From assembly GCF_905475465.1 (NCBI RefSeq), contig NC_062236.1:12534001-12598000 (forward strand): 64,000 bases of DNA, read 5' to 3'. The position numbers and the translations under genes were made by a program. The DNA comes from Pieris napi. Lineage: Eukaryota > Arthropoda > Insecta > Lepidoptera > Pieridae. Below, in pieces: positions 1 to 10,303 of the stretch; position 1 is the stretch's first letter, and each line of letters starts with the position of its first letter. The notes under the pieces are model-generated. The model searched no databases, was not told the DNA's origin, and saw only the letters and a list, made by a program, of their open reading frames with translations.

Positions 1-182
1 TTATTACGTTACGTGATACAAATACTTTAAAATATGCCAAAATTTGTTTGAACTATTACGTTACCTATATAATATTGATTATATATAAGTTGCCTTGGCT
101 ATAAGGCAAAAAGAAACACCTAACATCCTGAATAAGGTTTTTCAGTGCGTTATGCTTTCTTAAACCAGTCATTAACTAATCA

Positions 183-505
183 TCATAACCACATTTACCA
201 TGGAGAGTGTTCAGAGGTTGTTGTTGTTGTCAGGAGTTGTACGGACTAATACCTGCAGCTTAGTTTCATCATCGGTCGTCATGGCAGAATACAAAATACC
301 ATATGTATCACCTCGACGTCCGTCCACAACTGAGCGTTTCTTAAGGCAGTTTTTGCCGCGCACCACCACTATGTGGAACCAGCAACCCACTGAAGTATTT
401 CCAAACCAATTCAACTTAGAGTCCTTCAAGAAAAGAGCGTACCAATTCTTAAAAGGCCGGCAACGCACTTGCCTTCTGGCAATGTGAGTGTCCGTGTAAA
501 CAAAT
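183..505 (+). mobile_element. Non-LTR retrotransposon (CR1/jockey-like) 3' fragment with ORF2 C-terminus
   Basis: An open frame from 200 to 487 ends with FLPRTTTMWNQQPTEVF and FKKRAYQFLKGRQRTC, the C-terminal pattern typical of CR1/jockey-type reverse transcriptase ORFs. The usual 3' stretch (cgcacttgc...tctggcaatg) follows. Catalytic domains are absent; this is a 5'-truncated dead copy. The clade is inferred from the motif only. Confidence 0.7.
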
Positions 506-904
506 CGGGCATTAAATTACCATAAGAGTGTGAAGACTTTAAAAGACTCTCAGTATTGTAGTCGCACATCACATAAAATTTTCGAGGAAATAAGCTATTT
601 AAAATTTACCTGAAGTAATGTTCATTCAAAATGAAGTTTCAAGCTGAGTAAATGTTGGTCTGGAGTTAATTAACTTAGACTCAGTCCCTGGAGATGCGAT
701 ATTTGCGCACGACCCCGTTATCTAAATACGGTTTATAAGTACATTTCGCAGTTTTGGCGTAGACCTAAAGATCCTTTAGTGACCAATTAGGAGGCGGAAC
801 ACGGTTCTTGATTTAAAAAGTTTAAAACATATATATATATATATAAGTGTGTACAATATAAAATTATAAAAATATATTTTAGTTATTATATTTTATGGTT
901 AGTT

Positions 905-1150
905 ATTGTTTTCAATAAGATAATCACAAAATCTCAGCAGCGGTTGTCAGATCTCGTATATTGGTTTGACGGATGACACTTGACATTGCCATTTGACACA
1001 TAATAAAGTCCATTTATTTCTAATCTTGTAAATTGGTACCGATGATCGGAACCCTTTCACGGGTAAAGGCCTGCTCCAGCTTTTTCCAAATATCTCTCCA
1101 TGTCTTTCTTTCTCCATTCGTTTCTTCTTCCCCTTGGTCCTTTCCATGTA
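905..1150 (-). mobile_element. RTE-like LINE 3' end
   Basis: On the minus strand, codons for a K/R-rich terminal segment are followed by aaagggttccgatcatcgg and a 3' untranslated part. The same block (gtgaaggggttccgatcgac) is on the plus strand at 62107-62126. The match to RTE-type C-termini is by pattern only. Confidence 0.5.
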
Positions 1151-1627
1151 GATGTCTTTAAAGTCCAGTTATATAAACAAATATGAAAAACGAACCAGTA
1201 GAAAAACTATAAATTTCTCTTAAAATATATGTTAATCAGATAAATGCCAAAAGTATAAAAATATCTATGTGATTCCGTTCTAACAAACTCGTAGCTAATA
1301 AAACCGCAACAAAACCTTCGGATGTGTAAATTTTCCGCACAATTCGTCCCACAAAAGGTCCTGAGTTGTACAATGTGTCCCCAAAGTTAGCGGGACAATG
1401 GACAAGGAAACGCTCTAGCTTTTATTACATGGGATATTGCAAATCACACAGCTTTTATTTAAATGCGTTATATTAAATTGTGGTTATATTTCCTTTAATA
1501 ATATAATAAATAGTACAATGTCTTGGGTGATTATTACATATATAGAAGAGTGACGGTGTTGCCAGTTCTTCTCGTCCGTTCTATGCCCTTGAATTGAGAA
1601 CTGATGATGTGAATCTAGAAGCATTTT

Positions 1628-1975
1628 TTGAAGTTATACTTCTTTAGGCGCATTATGAAAAATTAATGAGAGTGAAATTATACGATGTGCGCGCACCGTG
1701 ACACAAAATTAACAGAATGAAGTTGCCCACGGAAGAACAACTAATTTAAAAACAACTTTAATTCGAATAATAATAAAATTTATGTTACACTTAATGTAAG
1801 AGAATAATAATAAATATTTATTTATTTGATTATTTTTCAAATGTAAACTGAACTTTATTGACTACAATGACTCCTTTTCCAGTCTTTGATAATATAATTG
1901 TAATTAATTATTTGCTTTCAATCAAAAACTATTTTTAATAATGCCAAAGAAGTATAACTTCTTACGCGCGTACAT
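1628..1975. mobile_element. Repeat bounded by GAAGTTATACTTCTT-type ends
   Basis: gaagttatacttctttaggc at the left and aagaagtataacttcttacg at the right are inverted. The motif with ttaggcgcat recurs at 32405-32440, 45930-46020, 56055-56130 with 56430-56470, and 60480-60525. A tctcactctctctc block accompanies three of these. Class unknown. Confidence 0.5.
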
Positions 1976-2171
1976 AAGTACACGCACCCTTTTTTTATAG
2001 ATATATATATACGTTGTTATACCTATATGAAATACCTTTTTAACGGATCTCAAGACTCTATTTAAAATATTGTACAATAAATACATACGGATTATTGTAA
2101 TGGTGAAAGAATTTTTGAAATCGATTTGGTTGTTATATATAATTCTAACTCTTTATAATATGAAATAAAAT

Positions 2172-2432
2172 AAATCAGTGGAGCTACAAGTTTTTAGGTC
2201 TGAGCCTCATTTCTATATCAGATGATGATTTGTCATTCAAATAGGCAAATAGGTGTGGCTGACACATGCCGTCAACTTTTTCGGTCTAAGGCAAGCCGGT
2301 TTCCTCACAATGTCTTTCTTCAACGTTCGAGCGAATGTCAAATGCGCACATAAACAGTCCATTCATGTCCAGTCCATTGAAACAACGCCCTCAGGGATGA
2401 GAGTCGCACGCTGAAACCACTAGGCCAACACT
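2172..2432 (-). mobile_element. tRNA-derived SINE (family 1)
   Basis: In reverse it has the SINE body (ccgtcaactttttcggtcta, gcgaatgtcaaatgcgcaca) and the Pol III A box gcctagtgg at the right end. The B box has decayed. Confidence 0.75.
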
Positions 2433-2440
2433 TTATAATA

Positions 2441-2908
2441 TCTAATATATAAAATTCTCGTGTTCGTTCCCATAGTCGCCCGAAACGGCGCGACCGATTC
2501 TTATGAAATTTTTATGCAAATTCAGTAAGTCTGAGAATCGGACAACATCTATTTTTCATCCCAAAAAAATGTTTCCTAGAAATATTATACATGGCAAAGC
2601 AACGTTTGCTTTCTTTGCTACTGAGGCGCAAACTAGCTGCTGTGGTCTCTGGCAGAATGACCAGCGCTGTGGAACTTTCTGCTCCTCAGCATAATGCTGA
2701 GCCAGGGCCAATTACAACCACAGTACACACTCATTGCACACTTGAAGCGAACCGAATGGGAAAAGGGAATTTTTAATTTTAATTGTTTTTGATCTCTTAT
2801 TTAATTTTTTCTTTGAGTACCTATTGTTATTTTGTGTGTTTATGTGTGTGTGTTTTCGTATGTAATAAATGTTAAATGTGTTAAATGTGTGTTTGCCGGG
2901 TCAGCTAG
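2441..2908 (+). mobile_element. Helitron-like element, family A
   Basis: The 5' end TCTAATATATAAAATTCTCG follows an A and the 3' end GGGTCAGCTAG precedes a T, the Helitron pattern A|TC...CTAG|T without target duplication. An internal block (atggcaaagcaacgtttgct) resembles a 3' hairpin, so the copy may be compound. No Rep/helicase is encoded. Confidence 0.72.
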
Positions 2909-2914
2909 TATTAG

Positions 2915-4865
2915 TATAGATTTATATAACTCTTCTCTGAGTCTGAGTCAGTCAGAGTCTCTTAAAGGCTGCCAATATCTTGCTGACGATTCATGGTAAG
3001 CATCCAAAACTTACTACTAGTCATTAATGTAATTATTTGTAGTTAAAACTTTATTTAGCTAACACTCTTGTTAAGACAATTTCAGCGTTAAAAGCATCGC
3101 TTAAAACATTTTTAGGCAGCCATGGTATAGCCATATTAGAGGAATGCTCGGTTTAACGACAATTGTCCAGTAAAACGTCGCGTTGTTGCCGACGTTAACA
3201 TTTATGAAATATTTAACCTATAGGTACAGTGTACACTCTTTATAACGAATTTCAAGGGACCGAGAACTTTTATTTTAATGTATGTGGTTTGTCTTAAACC
3301 AAACGAATATAACTCATTTTTACGTTGTACAGAGCATTTCTTTATATAGACACACGTTATAAAGACTTTACACTGTACTTAGTACTTACAAATCATTTGA
3401 ATAACATTTCTTTATATTATAAAACCCTTAATACTGTAATAAGTGTTATTGGCAACTTTTGTTAATCCTTTTTAGAAAATTAGGTTAGTTTTAAATTACC
3501 TGTAGGCTAGAATGTTACAAGTCTTTGTGCAGAGACAAATTATAATAAATATATATATTATATAGGTATTACATTATTATACATATTAAGTTAAGATTCA
3601 CACTTTTTAATATAAATATATTGCTGGAGTCGAGTGCGATTCGTCTTCTTGACACCACATGTCTAGTTAGAAGATTGAAAAGGACAATATCATTCGAATT
3701 AGGGAATTAGTGAGTGCACGTCTAAAAATAAAGTAAGTAAAAAAAATTTTACACAGGAACGGAGTGTCTTCCTCGTAATAGAAAGTGTTATTGAACACTT
3801 TCTTATATTAAATTTCCTTTTTAGTAAATAAGTTACTTTAAAATTACTTATTAGTCTTAAGTTGGGCTAGATCGTAATGTTTAATGTCTTTGTGCAGACA
3901 CATTAAAAAAAATTGCTTCCAAACCTGTGTCAGCATACAAAAAGCTTCCTTCGTTAGTAAGCCATTAATTTAAACCCTACACCTAGACCATAGCTTATTT
4001 TAATTTTTAATCTATAGTTCTAAGTAAATATGAAAACTCATTACAAAACTATAAAATACAGCGCACATAAAACTAGAAATTATAATTATAACAGAGAGTA
4101 AACATAATAAACGGGCATTGATCATTTTATGTTGATTTCTAGAAATGTTTCTCGTATTTAGAACAATTTGACCTAAATTATTGTTTAATGATGAACTAAA
4201 ATTAATTTGTTTGTCTCTGTGTGCCACAGAGCAAATTAGAATGACAACTTGACAGGCAAATTATTAGTCGACAATCGTAAAGAGCGGGATTTCGAATTTA
4301 TTTTTGCAAAGCGAAACCATTGCATTGTTAGTATTCAACCAATCACGGTCAAGGATACGTCCGCTGTTTTGTATCATCAAAGTGCGTTCTAAATTTAAAT
4401 AATATCAGTTACGATCTATAGAAATTAGAGATTGCCAGCCTAGTTTAGAAAAAGAAACAAAAGAAGAACAATACACTCCTTAGCAATCACGAACTAAAGC
4501 TTATTGTTCTGTGATATTTCTGCGACTGTATTCCAATTTCAACAGAAAAGGTTGCAACCATCCAAAAATAATTCAATTTATGAAAACCGAATTAACTTTT
4601 CAGTGTGTCGTCAACTAATTTTTTACTCCACACCTTCTGAATTTAATTGGGTCATTCGAAATGCGATTCTCGTTTTAATTTATATCAACCTGTAGAAGTT
4701 GTTATAATGACAACAGTTATAAAAATGTCGTTACGTTTTTCATAATATAATCTAACAAAATAGACATCTTACATACTATATTAGTATGTAAGATGAACAT
4801 ACGCAGGAAGGCATGTATGGTTTCATTATAATTTTTAACTACTAAGAAGAAAAAAAGGTTTCTTT
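2915..4865. other. AT-rich stretch, no gene seen
   Basis: Short frames only. Contains a hairpin at 4765-4795, an AT microsatellite near 3545, and two loosely similar segments (3440-3540 and 3815-3905, both ending gtctttgtgcagaca) suggesting an old duplication. Confidence 0.4.
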
Positions 4866-4870
4866 AGTTT

Positions 4871-5178
4871 AAGCAGTGGCCTAGTGGGCCTTGAGCTGGG
4901 CTTGAGCGTGCGACTCACATCCCTGAGGTCGTAGGTTTGATCCCCGGCTGTGCACCAGTGTACTTTCTTTCTATGTACGCATTTAACATTGCCTGGAAAC
5001 GGTGAAGAAAAACATCGTGAGAAAACCTTCTTGTCTTACACCCAAAAAATCAACGGCGTGTGTCAGGCACAGCAGGCTAATGACCTACTTGCGCATTTGA
5101 TTGACAAACGATCATGAAACAGATACTGAAATCTGAGGCCCAGGCCTAAAAAGGTGCCACTGATTTATATTTTTTATT
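4871..5178 (+). mobile_element. tRNA-derived SINE (family 1)
   Basis: Starts gcagtggcctagtggg (A box), B box ggtttgatcccc, body catcgtgagaaaacc and aaatctgaggcccag, 3' tail ggtgccactgattt. Confidence 0.82.
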
Positions 5179-5179
5179 T

Positions 5180-8100
5180 TTAGTTTAGGTTAAAGTCATT
5201 GTATAAAAAACAGTATTTTTTTAGAACGGTTTTATTATTAAATTAAATTTGAATTTTAAATTGAATCAATACTTTATGAAGAAAATATATTAAATGCCGT
5301 ACCTGTAAATCAAAATACTCAACAATAGGATACCTTTGAATATTTTTATGTTTGCAAAAGTTCAGCTCAGGAAGGAAATGCTATTTTTGGAATGGCTTTT
5401 GTATGGTTTCTGTTTCATCAGAGAATATTAGAAATTTGTAATTGTTTATCTATTTACTTACTGACTGAGTGTTTAAGGTTCCTTCTGGTTTTTAAGTGAC
5501 TTAAACATAGCTCTTCCGTCCATTGTCCGATTTGCAAATGGGAATGGCATCCAAAAATTTAGGAAACAGAATTTTCATATTATACACTAATAAGAAGTAT
5601 TGTTATTATATTTTATGTGAATTTTGTTTAAAAAGGAATTTATAATTAGTGCAAAACTTAGGGCTTGAGTTCGATACCATGCTAATATAGGAAAGTTGTC
5701 TAACAGTGAGATTTCGAAATGTAAATCGCACTCAATCTTTTAGATATCATTTCAATATAATAAACGACTCAAATATTAGTCTTTCTTCCAACTTTGATTT
5801 TGTTCGGGTTAGGCACTTATTAAAGATTGAAGTGGGCGCCTGGTATATAGTAGCGGTGACCCCGGAGCTGGTGCTTCCCTCGCTCAATGAATAAGTATCG
5901 CAATACAGCGAGGAAATACCAGCATTCATCCTAGCACGAATTGCTGTGTCAGTGTCACGGGGTGGACTACGGTGCGCAGTGGAATGCTGGAGCACTGAGG
6001 CGCTTCGGCCCGTAATAACAATTAGTTATGTAAAACATTAAATTAATGTAATTTTATCAATTTTTTTCTGAAATGGATTACTTGGCTTGCGATAAAATAT
6101 ATCGTGTAAATTTCAAAATCATGTTCTATATCATCGTCATAAAATGAATTCAAAGTGTCAAAAATTGGCTATGTTTGGATTTTTTTTCTATCGTGCGAAG
6201 TTATTTAAACTCCACCATATATTTTGTCGAACGATGACGAAATATGGAAAGAAACAATGTACTTTTTTGGAGTTAAGTGGATACCAGATAGGTCCTTAAA
6301 GGCATAGAGAGAGATACAACTTTTAAAATTTGTTTTATTTTCTATTTATAACTTTTTAAATTATTATTACGAGGTTATGAATATTGTAAATACGCAACAT
6401 ATGTTTAATTGTTAACAGAAGATATTTAGACTTTCTAGCGAACTGGTACAACACAAATTTACTTTTCTTCTTCACGAAAGTTGCACACGTTGTCACTAAA
6501 TGGAACTTCTTGGAAGTTTCCAATTCGTAAGTTCATTACTTACATGGACTAGGAAAAGTCTTATTTGACAGGATTTATTTTAAGTGTCCCATGTTCCTTT
6601 CAGACATTACTTTAAAACTTAAGACTATAGATATTTTTGTATTAGAATAGGCTATATATCTAATTTAAAAAAACTAAACGAAGTATTTTTTTTAAGTCAA
6701 AATTAATATAAAAGTATTTGGTTCAAGTATTACGTAAGCAGATTAACTCCAATGTATCACCCCCCTTCCTCTTGTCAGCAAAAATAAGGAAAGCTCTCAA
6801 AAATAATAATATATAAACGTATTAATTTTTTGTAGGAATCCTCGAAAATGCAATTCGTCTTCAAGCATAGACAATGTGTGGATTATGGGTAATATGTGTA
6901 AAAAAGTAAATAATTGTTGTTGACGTAATCACTAAATAAGAAAGTCAAAGTTCTTCTCCTACCCCCATGATGATAATCATGATGATGAATAATATTTTGA
7001 AAGAATTTAGCATGTTGGTTGTAAATTCATTAGTTTGTTTAATATTTTTATTAAAACTTCGTTACAAATAAAAACAAGTAATACACATTATTAGGGATGC
7101 AATGGGCAGCCTTATCACTAAAAAGCGATGTCTTCCAGACAACATTATTAGAGAAAAAAATAATCTAAAATAAATAAAAAATAAACTAAAACATCTAATT
7201 TTTCTAGAGAAGTTGTAGGTTTGTTGAACGCTTAGTAATTTTATTAGACATTATTTTCTAGGAAAGAAATGTTAATGTTCAATTTTAAGAGGTTATGGCA
7301 TATTTAATGGCATGATAAGATACCATCGAGGAGTTTACGACAGCCCATAAAATATACAAGCCTTAATACCGAGCAGGACAATTTCGAGAATACTGTGAAT
7401 ATTTTATAACATGGCATTCGTTTTAAATCGATAAAAAGCATTTAAAATTTGAATGGGCTATTCGAAAAGATTTTGAAAACCTTTTTAACTTATTTATTAG
7501 TGACTACAGAAAGTTTTTAATTATGCTTTTTGGATGTAAGACTACAAAATAGTCCGCAAGCCCTCCTTTTTAATTATGTTCCATTTTTATTATGTTAGCT
7601 GTCTTTTCTAAAATATATGACAACTTTGGTAAAAATAAATGTTATAAAAAATTTAAAGGACAACAGCTGATTAGATATGAGATACTAAACAATGCTTTCT
7701 TTAAAATTAATCACCCCACTAAAGCATTTTTCGTGCGGCCTATATTTAAAATGACTGAACCCAAAATACATTATGAATCAAAGCAAATTGCAAGGTGTGA
7801 AGAGAGTGCATACTCACAAGACACTGATCTTGCAACAACAAACACAAAAGTAATTTGGCATCTGTGCAATGTTGCCAGTTAACAGATTATTTGCATGTTT
7901 TCTGTATGGAATTTAATTTGGATGGCAACATCATTTACATCATGTTTTTTCTTAGTTTAATATTTTAATTATTTTGTGGCGTTATTATCTGTAATGTTTA
8001 ACACATGTTGCGATATTTTCTTTTAGTTTTGGACTTCCTTCTCATCATAGTATGAGAATTATGAACGAGACAGTGAACAGCGAACACATCTCCTGCGTGG

Positions 8101-8310
8101 GCAATTCGGTCTACATTATTATATCACCAGAGCGTGCTTCTTCTTTAGGTGCCTCTCTATTACTGGAGGTGGTCACTCTCGTGACGCATGTCTTGTCTTC
8201 TGCCAAATGCAACTCTTCCCCAGTCCCTATACCCGTTTACTCCCTTGATACAGAGCCACGATATCTTTTTACCAACATGACGTTACTCCTGCATTTTATC
8301 GATTATAATT
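5180..8310. other. AT-rich stretch, no gene seen apart from one MITE
   Basis: Apart from the MITE at 6716-6965 no feature is supported. 5838-6010 is GC-richer with short frames on both strands and may be a transposon remnant. Frames at 7592-7882 and 8052-8312 have no recognisable protein character. Confidence 0.35.
6716..6965. mobile_element. MITE, TTCAAGTATTACGTAAGC family, inverted copy
   Basis: ttcaagtattacgtaagcag at the left, then the family body in reverse (gtaggaatcctcgaaaatgc, gcatagacaatgtgtgg, ttgttgacgtaatcac). Confidence 0.7.
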
Positions 8311-8312
8311 AA

Positions 8313-8811
8313 CTAGCGACCCGCCCTGGCTTCTCACGGGTGCAATGCTGATACTAAATTCAAAGTGCTATAGTAAGAACCGCGGCCTCCGACGCCGGCC
8401 GGTACCGCCGCAAACGCTACGTCCCGCAATTATTAAATCTGTAATATCTTCAAAAATATTAATTTAAATCATATGCTGTAAATGGCCATATAGATCTATA
8501 TTAAATCAACAATGTATTTAATAATGTTTTCTGTAGACCTTTTCAATGTGTACAATACTTAGTACATTATTTTGTTCAATGTAAGCGGAAAAAATTAAAA
8601 TCTTTACGACATCACATTAGAAACCTCAAAAATAACAGTATTTCTGCACTATTTGATGCATGTTATTATACATATAAATCTTCCTCTTAGGTAAATCAGT
8701 CTATCTATTTAAAACAAAACGCATAAAAATCCGTTGCTTAGTTTTGAAGATTTAAGCATACATAGGGATATAGGGACAGAGAAAGTGAATTTGTTTTATA
8801 CTATGTAGTGA
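8313..8811 (-). mobile_element. Helitron-like element, family D
   Basis: On the minus strand it starts TCACTACATAGTATAAAACA after A and ends with an ACCCG/CGGGT hairpin, then CGCTAG before T. About 500 bases, no open frame of note. This type of end is widespread in insects. Confidence 0.72.
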
Positions 8812-9326
8812 TTAAAGGTGGTAGCGGTCATGGCGCAACACGTGGTATGCAACTCAGCCTGAGTTTAGCTTTAAATGCTCTTTGGAAGATCAGGCTCAAA
8901 TACCCTACTGAGCGTCCATTCAAGTTTTTTCTCACAATAACCAATTACATAACTCAGTTCTTGCATTCAACGTAGAAAGAAAATGCCTTCAAACTAACTT
9001 GTGAAACTTGTGTACGTATAAGTGCCTCATTACGGAAACGGAAGTTTACCTTTGTGACTGCTGAGCCAAGTTTTCCAATTACTTAGAAGCGTTGATCGAT
9101 TTTACTGACAGAAATCGTTTACGTATACGTCAAAAAGATTCTACGGCCACCGTGGATAAGTCTAAATAAAACCGTTTAAAGATCTTTATTTCTCATTATA
9201 GTGACATTTTTTTACATGAGAAACTTAATGTACGAACGAGATGCGTCGTTATCAGATACTGTTCTAATTAATGCCCTTTTAATTAGATTAAACACGCTTT
9301 TAGACGGTACTTTATAAATTACCGGG

Positions 9327-9540
9327 AGCAGTGATGGCCGTGCGACTTACATCCCTGAGCTCATAGGTTCGATCCCCGGCTGTGCACCAATGAACTTTTC
9401 TATGTGCGCATTTAACATTCACTCGAACGGTGAAGGAAAACATCATGAGGAAACCGGCTTGCCTTAAACCCAAAAAGTCGACGGCGTGTGTTAGGCACAG
9501 GAGTCTGATCACCTGCTTGCCTATTAGATGGGGACAAAAG
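9327..9540 (+). mobile_element. tRNA-derived SINE (family 1)
   Basis: The A box is lost. The B box ggttcgatccccggctgtgc and the body cactcgaacggtgaaggaaa and agtcgacggcgtgtgttagg are intact; truncated in the 3' tail. Confidence 0.8.
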
Positions 9541-9589
9541 TGCCGTGCAGTGTTTTTTTTCATTTACAAAGTAAGAATTAAGAATAGTC

Positions 9590-9715
9590 ATAGCGCTAAA
9601 TCACCTGCATCATGAGCACACGCCACAAACACACCCTTACGTGCATACCCTAACTTTCACACCATCACACAACGCAGCCGAATCAGCCAACACAGCGTAT
9701 TTAAAAAAATATTGA
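9590..9715 (+). repeat. GCTAAATCACCTGCATCATGAGCACAC-type repeat
   Basis: tgcatcatgagcacac followed by cacaccatcacacaa and tatttaaa. Copies in the same orientation are at 34664-34760 and 59690-59770. Probably the 3' end of an unidentified retroelement. Confidence 0.5.
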
Positions 9716-10179
9716 GTTTTCCTTTCGCAAATATTTCTTTTTTTTTGTATATATTTTATTATTATGTTGTCTTAAGAAATACGAAATGTTTCAAAATTTC
9801 AAGAACAATCATAGTATTTAGTTTTAGTAACAGACTTTTAATTTAAAACATAACCAGTAATTTTCGTAGCAGCAAAACTGTTAAAATTAAAATTCGCTTA
9901 AAACTAACGTTGCTTTAATTCACACACATCTCCCTTCGGCGTTCAATTAATCGTTGAAATGTGTCAACATTTATCTTTCTATCTCCGTGTACACGTGATG
10001 TTTGGATTGGTGTACAATGAAGCTGTAATTCGAATTAATATCTTCTATAGAACTTTCCAAAGTTTGAGGTTACTATAAAATCATTTCCTTGATACTGTAT
10101 CACTTCTAACTATATATGCTAATAATTAATAGTAACAGACGATTTGTGGACTCGTATTAAATCCCGATCCTTTCTTCAG

Positions 10180-10303
10180 GCGCAGCAGAGAAAGAGACAG
10201 ATGAAGAGGAAGGCAGCGCAGGGGCAGCGCCACCAGACGATGCGGAGCAAGAAACAGAGAGTGGAAAACATATCCTGTCTCTTACCAGCCACCCACCTCC
10301 TGT
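10180..10303 (+). CDS. Unknown gene, exon 1 in window (acidic segment)
   Basis: 124 bases: two bases of a split codon, 40 codons and two bases of the next. Acceptor tttcttcag, strong donor gtgtaagt (cut before gtaagt). It encodes AAEKETDEEEGSAGAAPPDD and ends LTSHPPP. The frame ends at once if read past the donor, which supports splicing. An acceptor 6 bases downstream (gcgcag) would remove two residues in frame. Confidence 0.75.

Noticed and set aside
7592..8312. Two frames of 86-96 codons as small genes
   Set aside because: No conserved motif, base composition like the neighbours; the second abuts the end of a Helitron at 8313.
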